56,337 bases of DNA from Nanobdellota archaeon (GTDB taxonomy: Archaea > Nanobdellota > Nanobdellia > SCGC-AAA011-G17 > PNOQ01). Position 1 is the stretch's first letter; each line of letters starts with the position of its first letter. The translations under genes were made by a program, and so were the position numbers. The stretch spans positions 1-56,337 of the forward strand of contig JAHJUI010000001.1 of the NCBI GenBank assembly GCA_018829185.1. The letters run 5' to 3'. Below are positions 37,969-47,495 of this stretch, one piece after another. Under the pieces are notes generated by a model that was not told the DNA's origin, searched no databases, and was given only the letters and a program-made list of their open reading frames with translations.

Positions 37969-38865
37969 ATGAATAAAATATTAACAATATTAATGATTTT
38001 CATACTTTTAATAGTTCCACTTGCAGCTTTAGCTCAAATGGATTCAGAAGTTGAAAATCCAAATGAAACTGTTGAGGAACCAGTAGAAGAACTTCAAGAA
38101 GATGAAGCATGGTTCCCAGAAGAAGAAACTAGTGATGAAACTACTGAAGAAGAGGCTGAAGAAGAAGGAACTCAATGTACTGAAGGAATTGGCGCAATTG
38201 AGCCTTGTTATGCAGGATTTAGATTTGTTGAATGCGTAAACGGATATTGGAATGTACATGTACCTACAATAGGAAGTTGTAATGTAGAATGTATTGAAGA
38301 TTCAGATTGTTTAAGGGAACAAGTTTGTATGGAAGAAATCTATAAATGTGTAGTTGTTGAACAAGAAACTGAAGGACCTCAAAAGGAAAATCCAATTGAA
38401 GACGTACCTTTTTGGGATCCTACAAAAGAACAACTTTGTAAGGACACAGGCGGATCTTGGGTAATTGAAGTTACTACAGAAGACGTAGAAGAAGCTCATT
38501 GTGACTGTGGAGAAAATACTTGGAACAATGTTGAAGGATGTCAAGTTGTAGAAGATTCTAATGACAATGATGACAATGATAATGACAACGATAATGACAA
38601 TGGAAGTCACACTTCAGGTAGAGGGGCTATTAGAATTTACAGAGAACAAGAAGCTGAAGAAGAAACTCCAGTTGAAGAAGAAGCTACTGAAGAGGTTATA
38701 GAAGAAACAACTGAACAAAAAGGTTTCTTAAACCAAATTACAGGTTTTTTCGGAGCATACGGAGATAAAGTAAGTCAAGAAGCTAGTTACTTTTTATACC
38801 CACTTTTAGGTATTTTACTAGTTGGTTTAGTTATCTTTGGTGTTAGACAAGTTTCTTTACATTAA
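37969..38865 (+). CDS. acidic secreted surface protein with C-terminal TM
   Basis: Signal peptide; Glu-rich and (DN)n segments; C-terminal FLNQITGFFGAYG-TM. Confidence 0.75.
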   Translation: MNKILTILMIFILLIVPLAALAQMDSEVENPNETVEEPVEELQEDEAWFPEEETSDETTEEEAEEEGTQCTEGIGAIEPCYAGFRFVECVNGYWNVHVPTIGSCNVECIEDSDCLREQVCMEEIYKCVVVEQETEGPQKENPIEDVPFWDPTKEQLCKDTGGSWVIEVTTEDVEEAHCDCGENTWNNVEGCQVVEDSNDNDDNDNDNDNDNGSHTSGRGAIRIYREQEAEEETPVEEEATEEVIEETTEQKGFLNQITGFFGAYGDKVSQEASYFLYPLLGILLVGLVIFGVRQVSLH

Positions 38866-38942
38866 ATTTTTTCTTTTTTTCTTTTTAATTAATTCTTAGA
38901 ATAAAAACTTTTATAAATCAACTCTTTCTCAGATTTTACTAT

Positions 38943-39139
38943 GTCGGGGTGCCGGAGTCTGGAAAAAATCTCCATGAGAAATTATGAGATATTCTAGCGG
39001 GCAGGTCCGGATTAACGAAAGGTGATCTGGTGCTAAACTTAAGTTTTCCAGGAAAAAAGAAATCCTGTGGCTTAGTGCCTACGAGGGATATCTAAACATT
39101 TGATTGTTGGATACTCGAATTCAAATCCCTTCCCCGACA
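38943..39139 (+). tRNA. tRNA-Leu(UAA) interrupted by four BHB introns
   Basis: Exons 38943-38966, 38998-39005, 39037-39043, 39062-39087, 39120-39139 give an 85-nt tRNA-Leu: GTCGGGG/CCCCGAC, CAGGA-CTTAAGA-TCCTG, GAGGG-TTCAAAT-CCCTT, A73. Confidence 0.8.
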
Positions 39140-39230
39140 TATTTTTTTCTTACACTGTGACAAAGTTATATAACTATAAAAAACCCAATTAGTTAATTTT
39201 AAAAATAAGTACATTATTGTAATTCTTATT

Positions 39231-39304
39231 GCCTCAGTGGCTTAGCCTGGTAGAGCACCGCATTGGTAATGCGGAGGTCGGGGGTTCAATTCCCCTCTGA
39301 GGCT
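39231..39304 (+). tRNA. tRNA-Thr(GGU), intronless
   Basis: GCCTCAG/CTGAGGC, CGCAT-TGGTA-ATGCG anticodon arm, discriminator T. Confidence 0.95.
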
Positions 39305-39344
39305 TTCAAAACCTTTAAAAACCCCTTATTTTACCTGTCTAACA

Positions 39345-39803
39345 ATGGATATCAAAAAACAATACAAAAAAATAGAAAATAAATTCAAATTACCTAATTT
39401 TGATAAATTCGATAAAGAATTTGAGATATCTACCTTAGATACAGATGATTTTCTATTAAGAAATGTAAGAAGAAGAATGAACAATAAACTAACTTTCTTT
39501 ACTCAAATCTTTGACACAATTTTATTTCCAAATCCAAATTCATTAATTTCAATGCACGAATCAAAATCTTGTTCAGAAGAAGAAAAAATCGAAATAATGA
39601 AGTTCTACAATAAATTAATGATTTTAGAAAGAGAAGCACTTTCCTTTGATATTGAACCAGATGACAAAAAAGAAGCAGAATTCATAAACAAACTTTGGAA
39701 ACAATGGACAGAGATAAAAAAAGAAACAAATAAATTAGTTGAAAAAATGAAAGAATCTTGGAAAGACGAAGATAAGAAAATTAAGAATCATTATTTTGGC
39801 TAA
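39345..39803 (+). CDS. hypothetical helical protein
   Basis: 152-aa ORF. Confidence 0.55.
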   Translation: MDIKKQYKKIENKFKLPNFDKFDKEFEISTLDTDDFLLRNVRRRMNNKLTFFTQIFDTILFPNPNSLISMHESKSCSEEEKIEIMKFYNKLMILEREALSFDIEPDDKKEAEFINKLWKQWTEIKKETNKLVEKMKESWKDEDKKIKNHYFG

Positions 39804-39840
39804 AGAAAATTATATAAACACTAATTCTTTGTTTAATTAC

Positions 39841-40506
39841 ATGAATAAAAGAGGCCAATTTTACTTAATCATAGTTTTAGTTCTAGCTTTTTTAATCTAC
39901 GGAGTTACTGGAAAAACAAATAGCATAGAAAAACCAATTTTATTTCAAGATTTTTCAGATCTTTCAGAAAATTATGTTACTGAATCAAAAAATATTGTCA
40001 ATGATGCATTGTACAGTAACAGTCTAAATGTAGCAACAGATTTAGATTCTTTCACACAAGAATTTTTAGTTTATGCAAAACAAAAAAATCCTTCAGTAGG
40101 AATTGTTTACGTTTATAAAGAAGGAATAGATGTGAGGGTAGCAAATTATTTAGATAATCCAATTGCAACATATGATCGAACAATTTCCGCTGCAAATCAA
40201 GAAGTAGTAGAAAGAGTAGTTTTTAATGTAGGTGGAAAAGAATTCGTACACCAAGTTCCATTAAAATTACAGGACTTTGGAACAGAATGGTATACTTCAT
40301 CTGGAGGCCTAGTACCACTACAAATTAGTGTAGGGGGAATTTTACATAATTTTGGAGATTTTTCTGGAACTGGTCCAGAATTTAAAGTGCTTGTTAGATC
40401 AGAAACAACTGAAGATACATTCGATATAGGAAATGTAGACCAAGGAATCACATACTCGCCACCATCAAAAGATTTAAATAATGTAATTCAAATTTACAGA
40501 TCATAA
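39841..40506 (+). CDS. pilus-associated secreted protein (pilin-like)
   Basis: MNKRGQFYLIIVLVLAFLIYG class III-like N-terminus; start re-assigned. Confidence 0.7.
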   Translation: MNKRGQFYLIIVLVLAFLIYGVTGKTNSIEKPILFQDFSDLSENYVTESKNIVNDALYSNSLNVATDLDSFTQEFLVYAKQKNPSVGIVYVYKEGIDVRVANYLDNPIATYDRTISAANQEVVERVVFNVGGKEFVHQVPLKLQDFGTEWYTSSGGLVPLQISVGGILHNFGDFSGTGPEFKVLVRSETTEDTFDIGNVDQGITYSPPSKDLNNVIQIYRS

Positions 40507-41069
40507 TGAAAAAGAGAGGCATAACACCATTAATTGCATGGGTATTATTATTTGGTTTCGCCGTAGCAGCTGGAGCTTTCATTTATGGTTGGGTGGGAGA
40601 TTGGCTCCCAGGAATACAACTACAAGCAAAACCAGAACTTTATTGTGATGATGTTCAAATTTCTTTTGAAGATTCTTGTAGGCTTCTGGATGGGGGGGAA
40701 AGTAAAAACCTAAACCTAACAATTAATAATAAAGGAAGTTTTACAATAACAAGACTTACTGTTCAAAGAACTGCAGGAGCAACAGGTTCTTGTTTACAAT
40801 TAATAGAAATTACACCATCAGATCCTCCAAAATCTTTTGAAGTTCCATTTAATGCTACTTTAACAAGTTTAGTAAATTTATCAGATCCAAATCAAGCCCC
40901 CTATATGAAAAATTGTGTGGTAGCAGCAGGACAGGCAACAACAAATTCAAATCTTAATTTCACAGAAATATCTGTTATTCCTTGGATAAACAAAGACGGA
41001 GAAACTTTCCCTTGTGTTGACAAAAAGATAACTTTAAATAATATAGATTTACTAAATAGAATATGTTAA
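40506..41069 (+). CDS. archaeal class III prepilin
   Basis: MKKRGITPLIAWVLLFGFAVAAGAFIYGWVGDW. Confidence 0.85.
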   Translation: MKKRGITPLIAWVLLFGFAVAAGAFIYGWVGDWLPGIQLQAKPELYCDDVQISFEDSCRLLDGGESKNLNLTINNKGSFTITRLTVQRTAGATGSCLQLIEITPSDPPKSFEVPFNATLTSLVNLSDPNQAPYMKNCVVAAGQATTNSNLNFTEISVIPWINKDGETFPCVDKKITLNNIDLLNRIC

Positions 41070-41072
41070 GAG

Positions 41073-41585
41073 GTGAGAAATATTAAACTACCAGCATTAT
41101 TTATTCAAGAAAAAAAAGATTTAGTTTTCAATAAGAAAGGTATCTCTCCTTTAATCGCTACTGTATTATTAATAGCGTTTGTAATTTTAATAGCAATTCT
41201 AGTTTGGTTCTGGTGGGATAAAATTATAAGGGCAGAAGCAGAAAAAGTTGGAGTAGAAACAGTTGGAGCAATTTCCTGTTCTCAAGAAATTAGCTTCTCG
41301 ATTTCAAATCCAACATGCCATACAGGAGCAATAAACTTTGACATAGAGAACACAAACACCGGAAATATTTACAAGTTTAAAGTAAGGACCAAAGTAGGCA
41401 ATAATTTTTTAGAAGTAATTGAATTAGCAACTCCATTACAAGCTTCAGAAGCAACACAAGCAGGAGTAAATTATAATGAGACTCTTGGAGCACCAGATTC
41501 AATAGAAGTAATTCCAGAAGTTCTTTCAAGTGGTGCAACAATTACCTGTAATGAACAATCACAAACTGCATTCATTACTTGTTAG
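41073..41585 (+). CDS. archaeal class III prepilin (GTG start)
   Basis: NKKGISPLIATVLLIAFVILIAILVWFWW. Confidence 0.88.
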   Translation: MRNIKLPALFIQEKKDLVFNKKGISPLIATVLLIAFVILIAILVWFWWDKIIRAEAEKVGVETVGAISCSQEISFSISNPTCHTGAINFDIENTNTGNIYKFKVRTKVGNNFLEVIELATPLQASEATQAGVNYNETLGAPDSIEVIPEVLSSGATITCNEQSQTAFITC

Positions 41586-41658
41586 CAACCATAACATTTA
41601 AAAACACATAAACTAGAAATTAAACTATAATGTTTTATAAAAAAGGAGGTGGAAAAAA

Positions 41659-42153
41659 GTGAAATCAAAAAAAGGTATATCTCCATTGATCGCTACTGTT
41701 CTATTGATTGGATTTACAATCGTTTTAGCAGCATTAGTTATGAGATGGGGTGGACAGTTCTTTAGACAACAAACTGACGTAGTTGGCTGTGAATCCGAAG
41801 GACAAATACAATGTACATCTGGAGTAGATTTAGTTATAGAAAATGTATTAGGCGGGGTAAATGAAACTACAATTAATGTACTAAACAATGGAAATTATGA
41901 CATTGGCGAAATACAATATGTAGTTCTGGATGCCAATGGAGTAACTCTTAATTCTACAAGAGATATAACCGGAATAACGTCGTTAGCAGGAGATTCAGTT
42001 ACACTTGACATACCAGTATTAGTCAGTACAACAATAGGAAAAGTTAAAGTTATCCCAATCTTGAACTATGAAATGAAAGACGGATCAACAAGTTGTATAG
42101 TCCATTGTTCAGAAACTACAAAGACTGTTTCAGGCGTTACAGTAACTCCATAA
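41659..42153 (+). CDS. archaeal class III prepilin
   Basis: MKSKKGISPLIATVLLIGFTIVLAALVMRWGGQF. Confidence 0.9.
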   Translation: MKSKKGISPLIATVLLIGFTIVLAALVMRWGGQFFRQQTDVVGCESEGQIQCTSGVDLVIENVLGGVNETTINVLNNGNYDIGEIQYVVLDANGVTLNSTRDITGITSLAGDSVTLDIPVLVSTTIGKVKVIPILNYEMKDGSTSCIVHCSETTKTVSGVTVTP

Positions 42154-42186
42154 ATATATTTTTTTCTTTTTTTTAAATTATAAAAA

Positions 42187-42696
42187 ATGAAAAGAGGCGA
42201 CATTTGGATATCAGCGGTACTATACATAGCTTTAGGAGTTATGGTTCTAACAATTATTTTAGCTGCAGGTTTACCGGTAATACAAAAAATGAAAGACCAA
42301 TATACATTAAGTCAAACAAAAGAAATAATGTTTAGAATTGATGAAACAATACGTTCTGTTTATAGTCAAGGCCCGGGCGCACAAATTCCCTTAAAAACAA
42401 ATATTAATCGTGGAAATTTAATGATAAATGAAGATCAAGATACCATAACCTGGTCATTTACAAGTAAAGTTGTAAAGTCAGAACCAGGAGAACCGATACG
42501 AGAAGGAAATTTAATTATTTTAACAACAAATACTTCTGTTAGTGACCAATACATAATAGACATGACCTTAAATTACACTAATTATGTGGATATACAAACA
42601 CCAGAACAAATTCAATTTGTAGGGTCAAATCAAATTTTAATTAGAAATGAAGGATCAGCGGCAGATCACGTTAATATTAGTATAACTGAAATATGA
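42187..42696 (+). CDS. pilin-like protein
   Basis: MKRGDIWISAVLYIALGVMVLTIILAAGLPVI. Confidence 0.75.
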   Translation: MKRGDIWISAVLYIALGVMVLTIILAAGLPVIQKMKDQYTLSQTKEIMFRIDETIRSVYSQGPGAQIPLKTNINRGNLMINEDQDTITWSFTSKVVKSEPGEPIREGNLIILTTNTSVSDQYIIDMTLNYTNYVDIQTPEQIQFVGSNQILIRNEGSAADHVNISITEI

Positions 42697-44264
42697 AAAA
42701 ATTACCTATCTTACAAAAAAAAGAGAAACCCTTGTTTAAGGTAGAATTACAACCTACCATTCCAGAATTTCCAGATGTACCAAAACATAAAGTGAATATA
42801 AGATATCCCCTAATAGCTCCTTATTCTTATGCCCATATTTTTTGGGATAATAAAAGTAAAGAATTAATTTATTACGTAGAAGAACCAGTTCTAAATCCAG
42901 AAGAAAAAAATATTCTAAACTTATTAGAAGAAGGAATTAAAGAGTTAATAAATATAAGTTATTTAAATGTAAAAAAAGGAGAAACTTTAATAGTCTACTT
43001 AGAAAAAAATCTAAAAGTTTTATTAAATGAATTAAGAATAGAAGTTTCAAAAGATTCTTACTTAAAATTAATGTATTTCATTTATAGAGATTTTGTAGGT
43101 CTTAACGAAGTTGAGCCATTACTTTGCGATTATTTCATTGAAGATATTGAATGTAATGGGGTAGGATTACCAATTTACATAGTTCACAGAAAATATAGGA
43201 ACGTAAGAACAAACATAGAATTTGATTCAACACATCAATTAGCTTCCTTTGTAGAAAAACTTGCACAAAAATGTGGGCAATATGTTTCATATGCAAATCC
43301 TTTGCTAGATGGAGCATTGCCAGATGGATCTAGAGTAAATGCAACTTTCACTGAAGATATTTCATCAAGAGGACCAACATTTACAATCAGAAAGTTCACA
43401 AGAAATCCTTGGACACCAACGCAATTAATGTACTTAAGAACGGCATCACCAGAAATTTTAGCATACCTTTGGCTATTAATAGAATATGAAAGAAACATAA
43501 TGGTAATTGGAGGGACCGGTTCAGGTAAAACAACATTCCTTAATGGATTAATCTTTTTCATTCCCCCTTCTGCAAGAGTAGTTTCAATTGAAGATACCAG
43601 AGAACTTAATTTAGAACACAGCAACTGGTTACCTAGCGTTGCAAGAGAAGGAGTAGGACTTTCAAACATATTAGGACAAAAATACGGAGAAGTTTCTTTA
43701 TTTACCTTATTAAGAGAAAGTTTTAGACAAAATCCAGACTATGTAATAGTTGGAGAAGTAAGAGGTAAAGAAGCATATGTTTTATTCCAGGGAATGGCAT
43801 CAGGACATCCCTCTTTTGGTACAATGCACGCAAATTCTGTAGACACAATGATAAAGAGGCTAGAAACACATCCAATCAATTTATCTCCTTCCTTAGTAGA
43901 AACAATGGATGTAGTAGCAGTAATGACTCATGCTAAAGTTAAAGGAAAAGAAGTAAGAAGAATGAGAGAATTAGTAGAAGTAATTGCTGTAGGGGAAAAA
44001 GGAGATTCTACAATAAACAAAATATTCGTATGGAATCCCCAAACAGATTCTTTCATGTTCAATGGCAATAGCCATGTTTTCAAAAAACTAACTATCCAGC
44101 ACGGAGTAAGTGAAGCGGAATTAAATGCAGAATTAGATAGAAGATCAAAATTGTTAATAAAACTATATCAAAATAGAATATTTGATTTCCATGCAGTTCA
44201 AATGGTCATAAATGAATATTACAAAGATCCAAAAGCAGTTTTAGCCAAATTTGGTGTAACATGA
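42693..44264 (+). CDS. type II/IV secretion-pilus assembly ATPase
   Basis: Walker A GGTGSGKTTFLN, Asp/His box region VVSIEDTRELNLEHSNW, FGTMHANS. Confidence 0.95.
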   Translation: MKKLPILQKKEKPLFKVELQPTIPEFPDVPKHKVNIRYPLIAPYSYAHIFWDNKSKELIYYVEEPVLNPEEKNILNLLEEGIKELINISYLNVKKGETLIVYLEKNLKVLLNELRIEVSKDSYLKLMYFIYRDFVGLNEVEPLLCDYFIEDIECNGVGLPIYIVHRKYRNVRTNIEFDSTHQLASFVEKLAQKCGQYVSYANPLLDGALPDGSRVNATFTEDISSRGPTFTIRKFTRNPWTPTQLMYLRTASPEILAYLWLLIEYERNIMVIGGTGSGKTTFLNGLIFFIPPSARVVSIEDTRELNLEHSNWLPSVAREGVGLSNILGQKYGEVSLFTLLRESFRQNPDYVIVGEVRGKEAYVLFQGMASGHPSFGTMHANSVDTMIKRLETHPINLSPSLVETMDVVAVMTHAKVKGKEVRRMRELVEVIAVGEKGDSTINKIFVWNPQTDSFMFNGNSHVFKKLTIQHGVSEAELNAELDRRSKLLIKLYQNRIFDFHAVQMVINEYYKDPKAVLAKFGVT

Positions 44265-44518
44265 CCTTAGATATGATTCAACAAAATTCAAATAGTCTGG
44301 TGGAGGTTTCTCAAAACTTCTCTAGGCTTGAAAGAGATAAAGAGATATTGATAACACAATTAGAAGAAGCAAAACAAACCAAAAAAAGAACACAAATCGT
44401 AATTCTTTCAGGAAAAATAAAAAAATTAGATAGAGAAATGGATGAAATGAGAGTTTTTATTTTAAAAGTTTTAACGAATTTACATAGATTAGTTGAAGAA
44501 CAACAGAATGGTATCTAA
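44261..44518 (+). CDS. coiled-coil protein of pilus locus
   Basis: 85-aa helical ORF overlapping both neighbours. Confidence 0.6.
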   Translation: MTLDMIQQNSNSLVEVSQNFSRLERDKEILITQLEEAKQTKKRTQIVILSGKIKKLDREMDEMRVFILKVLTNLHRLVEEQQNGI

Positions 44519-45893
44519 TATACAACAAACATCAAAGAGAATAAACGAACTGACACAAGAAATTAAGTCAGTGCAAGTTTACAAGGAAAGATTTCTAAAA
44601 CAATTAAAAGAATTAGATTTACAATTAAGTTCAGGCGGAATAACTAAATTAGAACATAGAAGAAAATTAGCTTCGTTATTAAAAGGAAAAACAAACAAAG
44701 AAGCTTTAAATTATTATAACGTTACCTTAAGTAATTCATATAATGAAATAAAAGCAGATATAAGTCAAATTTATAAGATAATTCAACCTGAAAAATCAAC
44801 ATACATCCAATTTAGAGGGTCTAAAAGAGAAAAAGAATTACCAAAAACAGAAAAACATCTTTTCGCAGGAAAAAAATCAGAAATACAAGGAGAATTTGCA
44901 TTATCTAAGGAAAAAGAAAAACTTTACATGGCTGAATTAAATATAAAAGAGGAAGATATTAAAAAATTCATAAAATCACAGAAAAAAGATTCTCCAAAAA
45001 GCAGTGTTTTAGCAGAATATACTGTCTACAAAACAAACCCTTATTCAAAGATGGCTAACACTTATTTAGAAAATGTTAGCTTTAAACTAACAAAAAAATA
45101 CCCCCAACTTTTAGAACCACTGTTTGAAGCTTTAAAATTAGCAAATATAAAATTACTTTCAAAAACATACTTAAGCATAATTTTATTCTCAACAATTTTA
45201 GCTTTTCCAATTGCCGGAATATTAACTTTCATCCTTACATTAAGCATATTAAAAACAATTTTGTATGCCTTCTTAGGTTCAATATTAACTTTATTTTTAT
45301 TATATGCATATCCATTTAGTGTCATTAACGGAAGAAGAAAGAAAATAAAAAATGAATTAGTATTTGCAATAGTACATATGGCAGCAGTAGCTGGATCAGG
45401 AGCCAAACCAACAAGGATTTTTAAATTATTAGCAGATTCAAAAGAATATACAGAATTAGAACCCGAATTAAGAAAAATATTAAATTACATGAATATTTTT
45501 GGATACAGTTTAACAACCTCATTGAGGGCAGCATCTGAAACAACACCTTCACCAGAATTTAAAGAATTATTAAATGGAATCATTTCTACAGTAGAAACCG
45601 GGGGAGATATAAAAAGATACCTTTCAGATAAAGCCGACGATGCATTAAATAGATATAGATTAGACCAAACAAAATATTTATCCGCAATTTCAGCATATTC
45701 GGATATTTATACCGGAATATTGATTGCAGCCCCTTTATTATTTGTTGTTATCTTAGCAATAATAGAAAAAATATCTCCGGATTTTGGAACCATGACAGTC
45801 AATACAATCGCATCGATTGGGACATTTGTGTTATTACCTTTCCTAAACATAGCATTCATATTATTCCTTGAAATAACTAAATCAGATATATAA
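44493..45893 (+). CDS. pilus platform protein 1 (T2SF/TadC-like)
   Basis: T2SSF region AIVHMAAVAGSGAKPTRIFKLLADS...; C-terminal TMs. Confidence 0.85.
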   Translation: MKNNRMVSNIQQTSKRINELTQEIKSVQVYKERFLKQLKELDLQLSSGGITKLEHRRKLASLLKGKTNKEALNYYNVTLSNSYNEIKADISQIYKIIQPEKSTYIQFRGSKREKELPKTEKHLFAGKKSEIQGEFALSKEKEKLYMAELNIKEEDIKKFIKSQKKDSPKSSVLAEYTVYKTNPYSKMANTYLENVSFKLTKKYPQLLEPLFEALKLANIKLLSKTYLSIILFSTILAFPIAGILTFILTLSILKTILYAFLGSILTLFLLYAYPFSVINGRRKKIKNELVFAIVHMAAVAGSGAKPTRIFKLLADSKEYTELEPELRKILNYMNIFGYSLTTSLRAASETTPSPEFKELLNGIISTVETGGDIKRYLSDKADDALNRYRLDQTKYLSAISAYSDIYTGILIAAPLLFVVILAIIEKISPDFGTMTVNTIASIGTFVLLPFLNIAFILFLEITKSDI

Positions 45894-45894
45894 A

Positions 45895-46752
45895 ATGAAA
45901 CTAAAAACAAAACACTATGTAGCATTCGGACTAGGTGCACTTATACTTCTTTTAGATTTCTTATTATTGCTTTCAGTACAATCTAGGTGGTTTAGACCAT
46001 TAATAGCTGTAGGAGTAATTGTAGGAATCTTTCCATTATGGCTAGACACTTTAACAGAAGCAAGAAGACATAGGGAATTAGAAGAAAAATTCTTAGAGTT
46101 TGTAAGGTCCCTTGCAGATACAGTAAAATCGGGCATACCAATTCCCAAAGCAATCACTCAAATTTCTACAATGGATTATGGGGCATTAAACCCTTATATT
46201 AAAAAACTTTCAAAGAAAATAGAGTGGGGAATCCCATTAAGAACAGCCCTATCTAGTTTTGCAGAGGATACAGAAAACACTTTGATCAAAAGATCAATGT
46301 CTATCGTTATAGAAGCTGAACAATCTGGAGGAAATATCCAAGATGTTTTAGAATCGGTTACAGAATCTGTTTTACAAATGAGAAAAATTAAAGATGAAAG
46401 AAGAGCAAGCGCATTCTCACAAACAATTCAAGGATATTTTGTCTTCTTCATATTCATTGCAATTATGATAGTTTTACAGGTTTATTTATTGCCCCAATTA
46501 GCAGACATTGGAACTTATGTTATGGCCGGAATTGGTGGAGGTCTTGCCGGAATAGTAAATGAATCAGTAGAACAAACATCTTCTAATTTAAATTTTCAAA
46601 CAATATTTTCATCATTAATATTAATACAAGGACTTTTTGCAGGATTATTAATTGGTAAGTTTTCAGAAGGAACTTTAAAACCAGGTTTGAAACATTCTTT
46701 AATATTAATGGCTGTAGGTTATCTATTATTTTCAACTATTGCAGGATTTTAA
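45895..46752 (+). CDS. pilus platform protein 2 (T2SF)
   Basis: FLEFVRSLADTVKSGIPIPKAI...AEQSGGNIQDVLESV. Confidence 0.88.
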   Translation: MKLKTKHYVAFGLGALILLLDFLLLLSVQSRWFRPLIAVGVIVGIFPLWLDTLTEARRHRELEEKFLEFVRSLADTVKSGIPIPKAITQISTMDYGALNPYIKKLSKKIEWGIPLRTALSSFAEDTENTLIKRSMSIVIEAEQSGGNIQDVLESVTESVLQMRKIKDERRASAFSQTIQGYFVFFIFIAIMIVLQVYLLPQLADIGTYVMAGIGGGLAGIVNESVEQTSSNLNFQTIFSSLILIQGLFAGLLIGKFSEGTLKPGLKHSLILMAVGYLLFSTIAGF

Positions 46753-46754
46753 AA

Positions 46755-47495
46755 ATGAAAAGAGGACTTACACATATAGACTGGGCAATGAGTATAGGTT
46801 TATTCATAATTTATTTAGTCATAGTATTTATTTTATTCAAACCAGGAATTACAGATGAATACACTCCAGATTTCTTATCTTCAATTATAAAACAAGGAAT
46901 AGAAGAAAATTCATCAATAACAATTGAAAGAACTCCCATTTTCATTGAAGTAACAAGTTTGCCAGTTGGTGGAGAAGATGATTACAAAATAGAAATACAA
47001 AACCCAACATTTTGGGTTGATGGGTTCTCAACAGTAGTAAACCAAAGTTTAGCAGAAAAACCATTTGATTATAGTGGAGGAATTTTATATTTTGAAGAGT
47101 TTTTAACACTTGGTTTAAAAGCAAAATATTGGGCATTAACTTCAGATGAAATAACTTACGCCCCAACAGTAAGCGGAATAGAAATAGTAAACACTGACTA
47201 TGTGAGTTATGCTTTTGGAGTTAAAGAAAAAATATCTGGAATCTACAAAACAAAATTTGAAACTGAAATAAATAATACAGATTATAATACCTTAAAAGAA
47301 CAATGGAATTATCCAAGTAGAAAAGAATTTGAAATTTTCATATATGAAGGGCTAGACTTAACAAACCCAATTTATACAATATCAGAAAACATAGAGCCAA
47401 CAAATGAACAAGTAAATGTTCTACAATGGAGCGAGTGGTTAATAAACGAAAATAGTTCAAGAGAAATAATAACAATAATGGTAAGAACATGGTAA
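46755..47495 (+). CDS. pilus-locus membrane-anchored protein
   Basis: Hydrophobic N-terminus MKRGLTHIDWAMSIGLFIIYLVIVFILF. Confidence 0.65.
   Translation: MKRGLTHIDWAMSIGLFIIYLVIVFILFKPGITDEYTPDFLSSIIKQGIEENSSITIERTPIFIEVTSLPVGGEDDYKIEIQNPTFWVDGFSTVVNQSLAEKPFDYSGGILYFEEFLTLGLKAKYWALTSDEITYAPTVSGIEIVNTDYVSYAFGVKEKISGIYKTKFETEINNTDYNTLKEQWNYPSRKEFEIFIYEGLDLTNPIYTISENIEPTNEQVNVLQWSEWLINENSSREIITIMVRTW

Noticed and set aside
38943-39139. Interpretation as RNase P or SRP RNA, or as tRNA-Ser(GCU) via GTGCTAA
   Set aside because: Acceptor, T arm, A73 and four consistent BHB introns reconstruct tRNA-Leu(UAA); the GCTAA string falls at the end of intron 2, and A73 argues against Ser.
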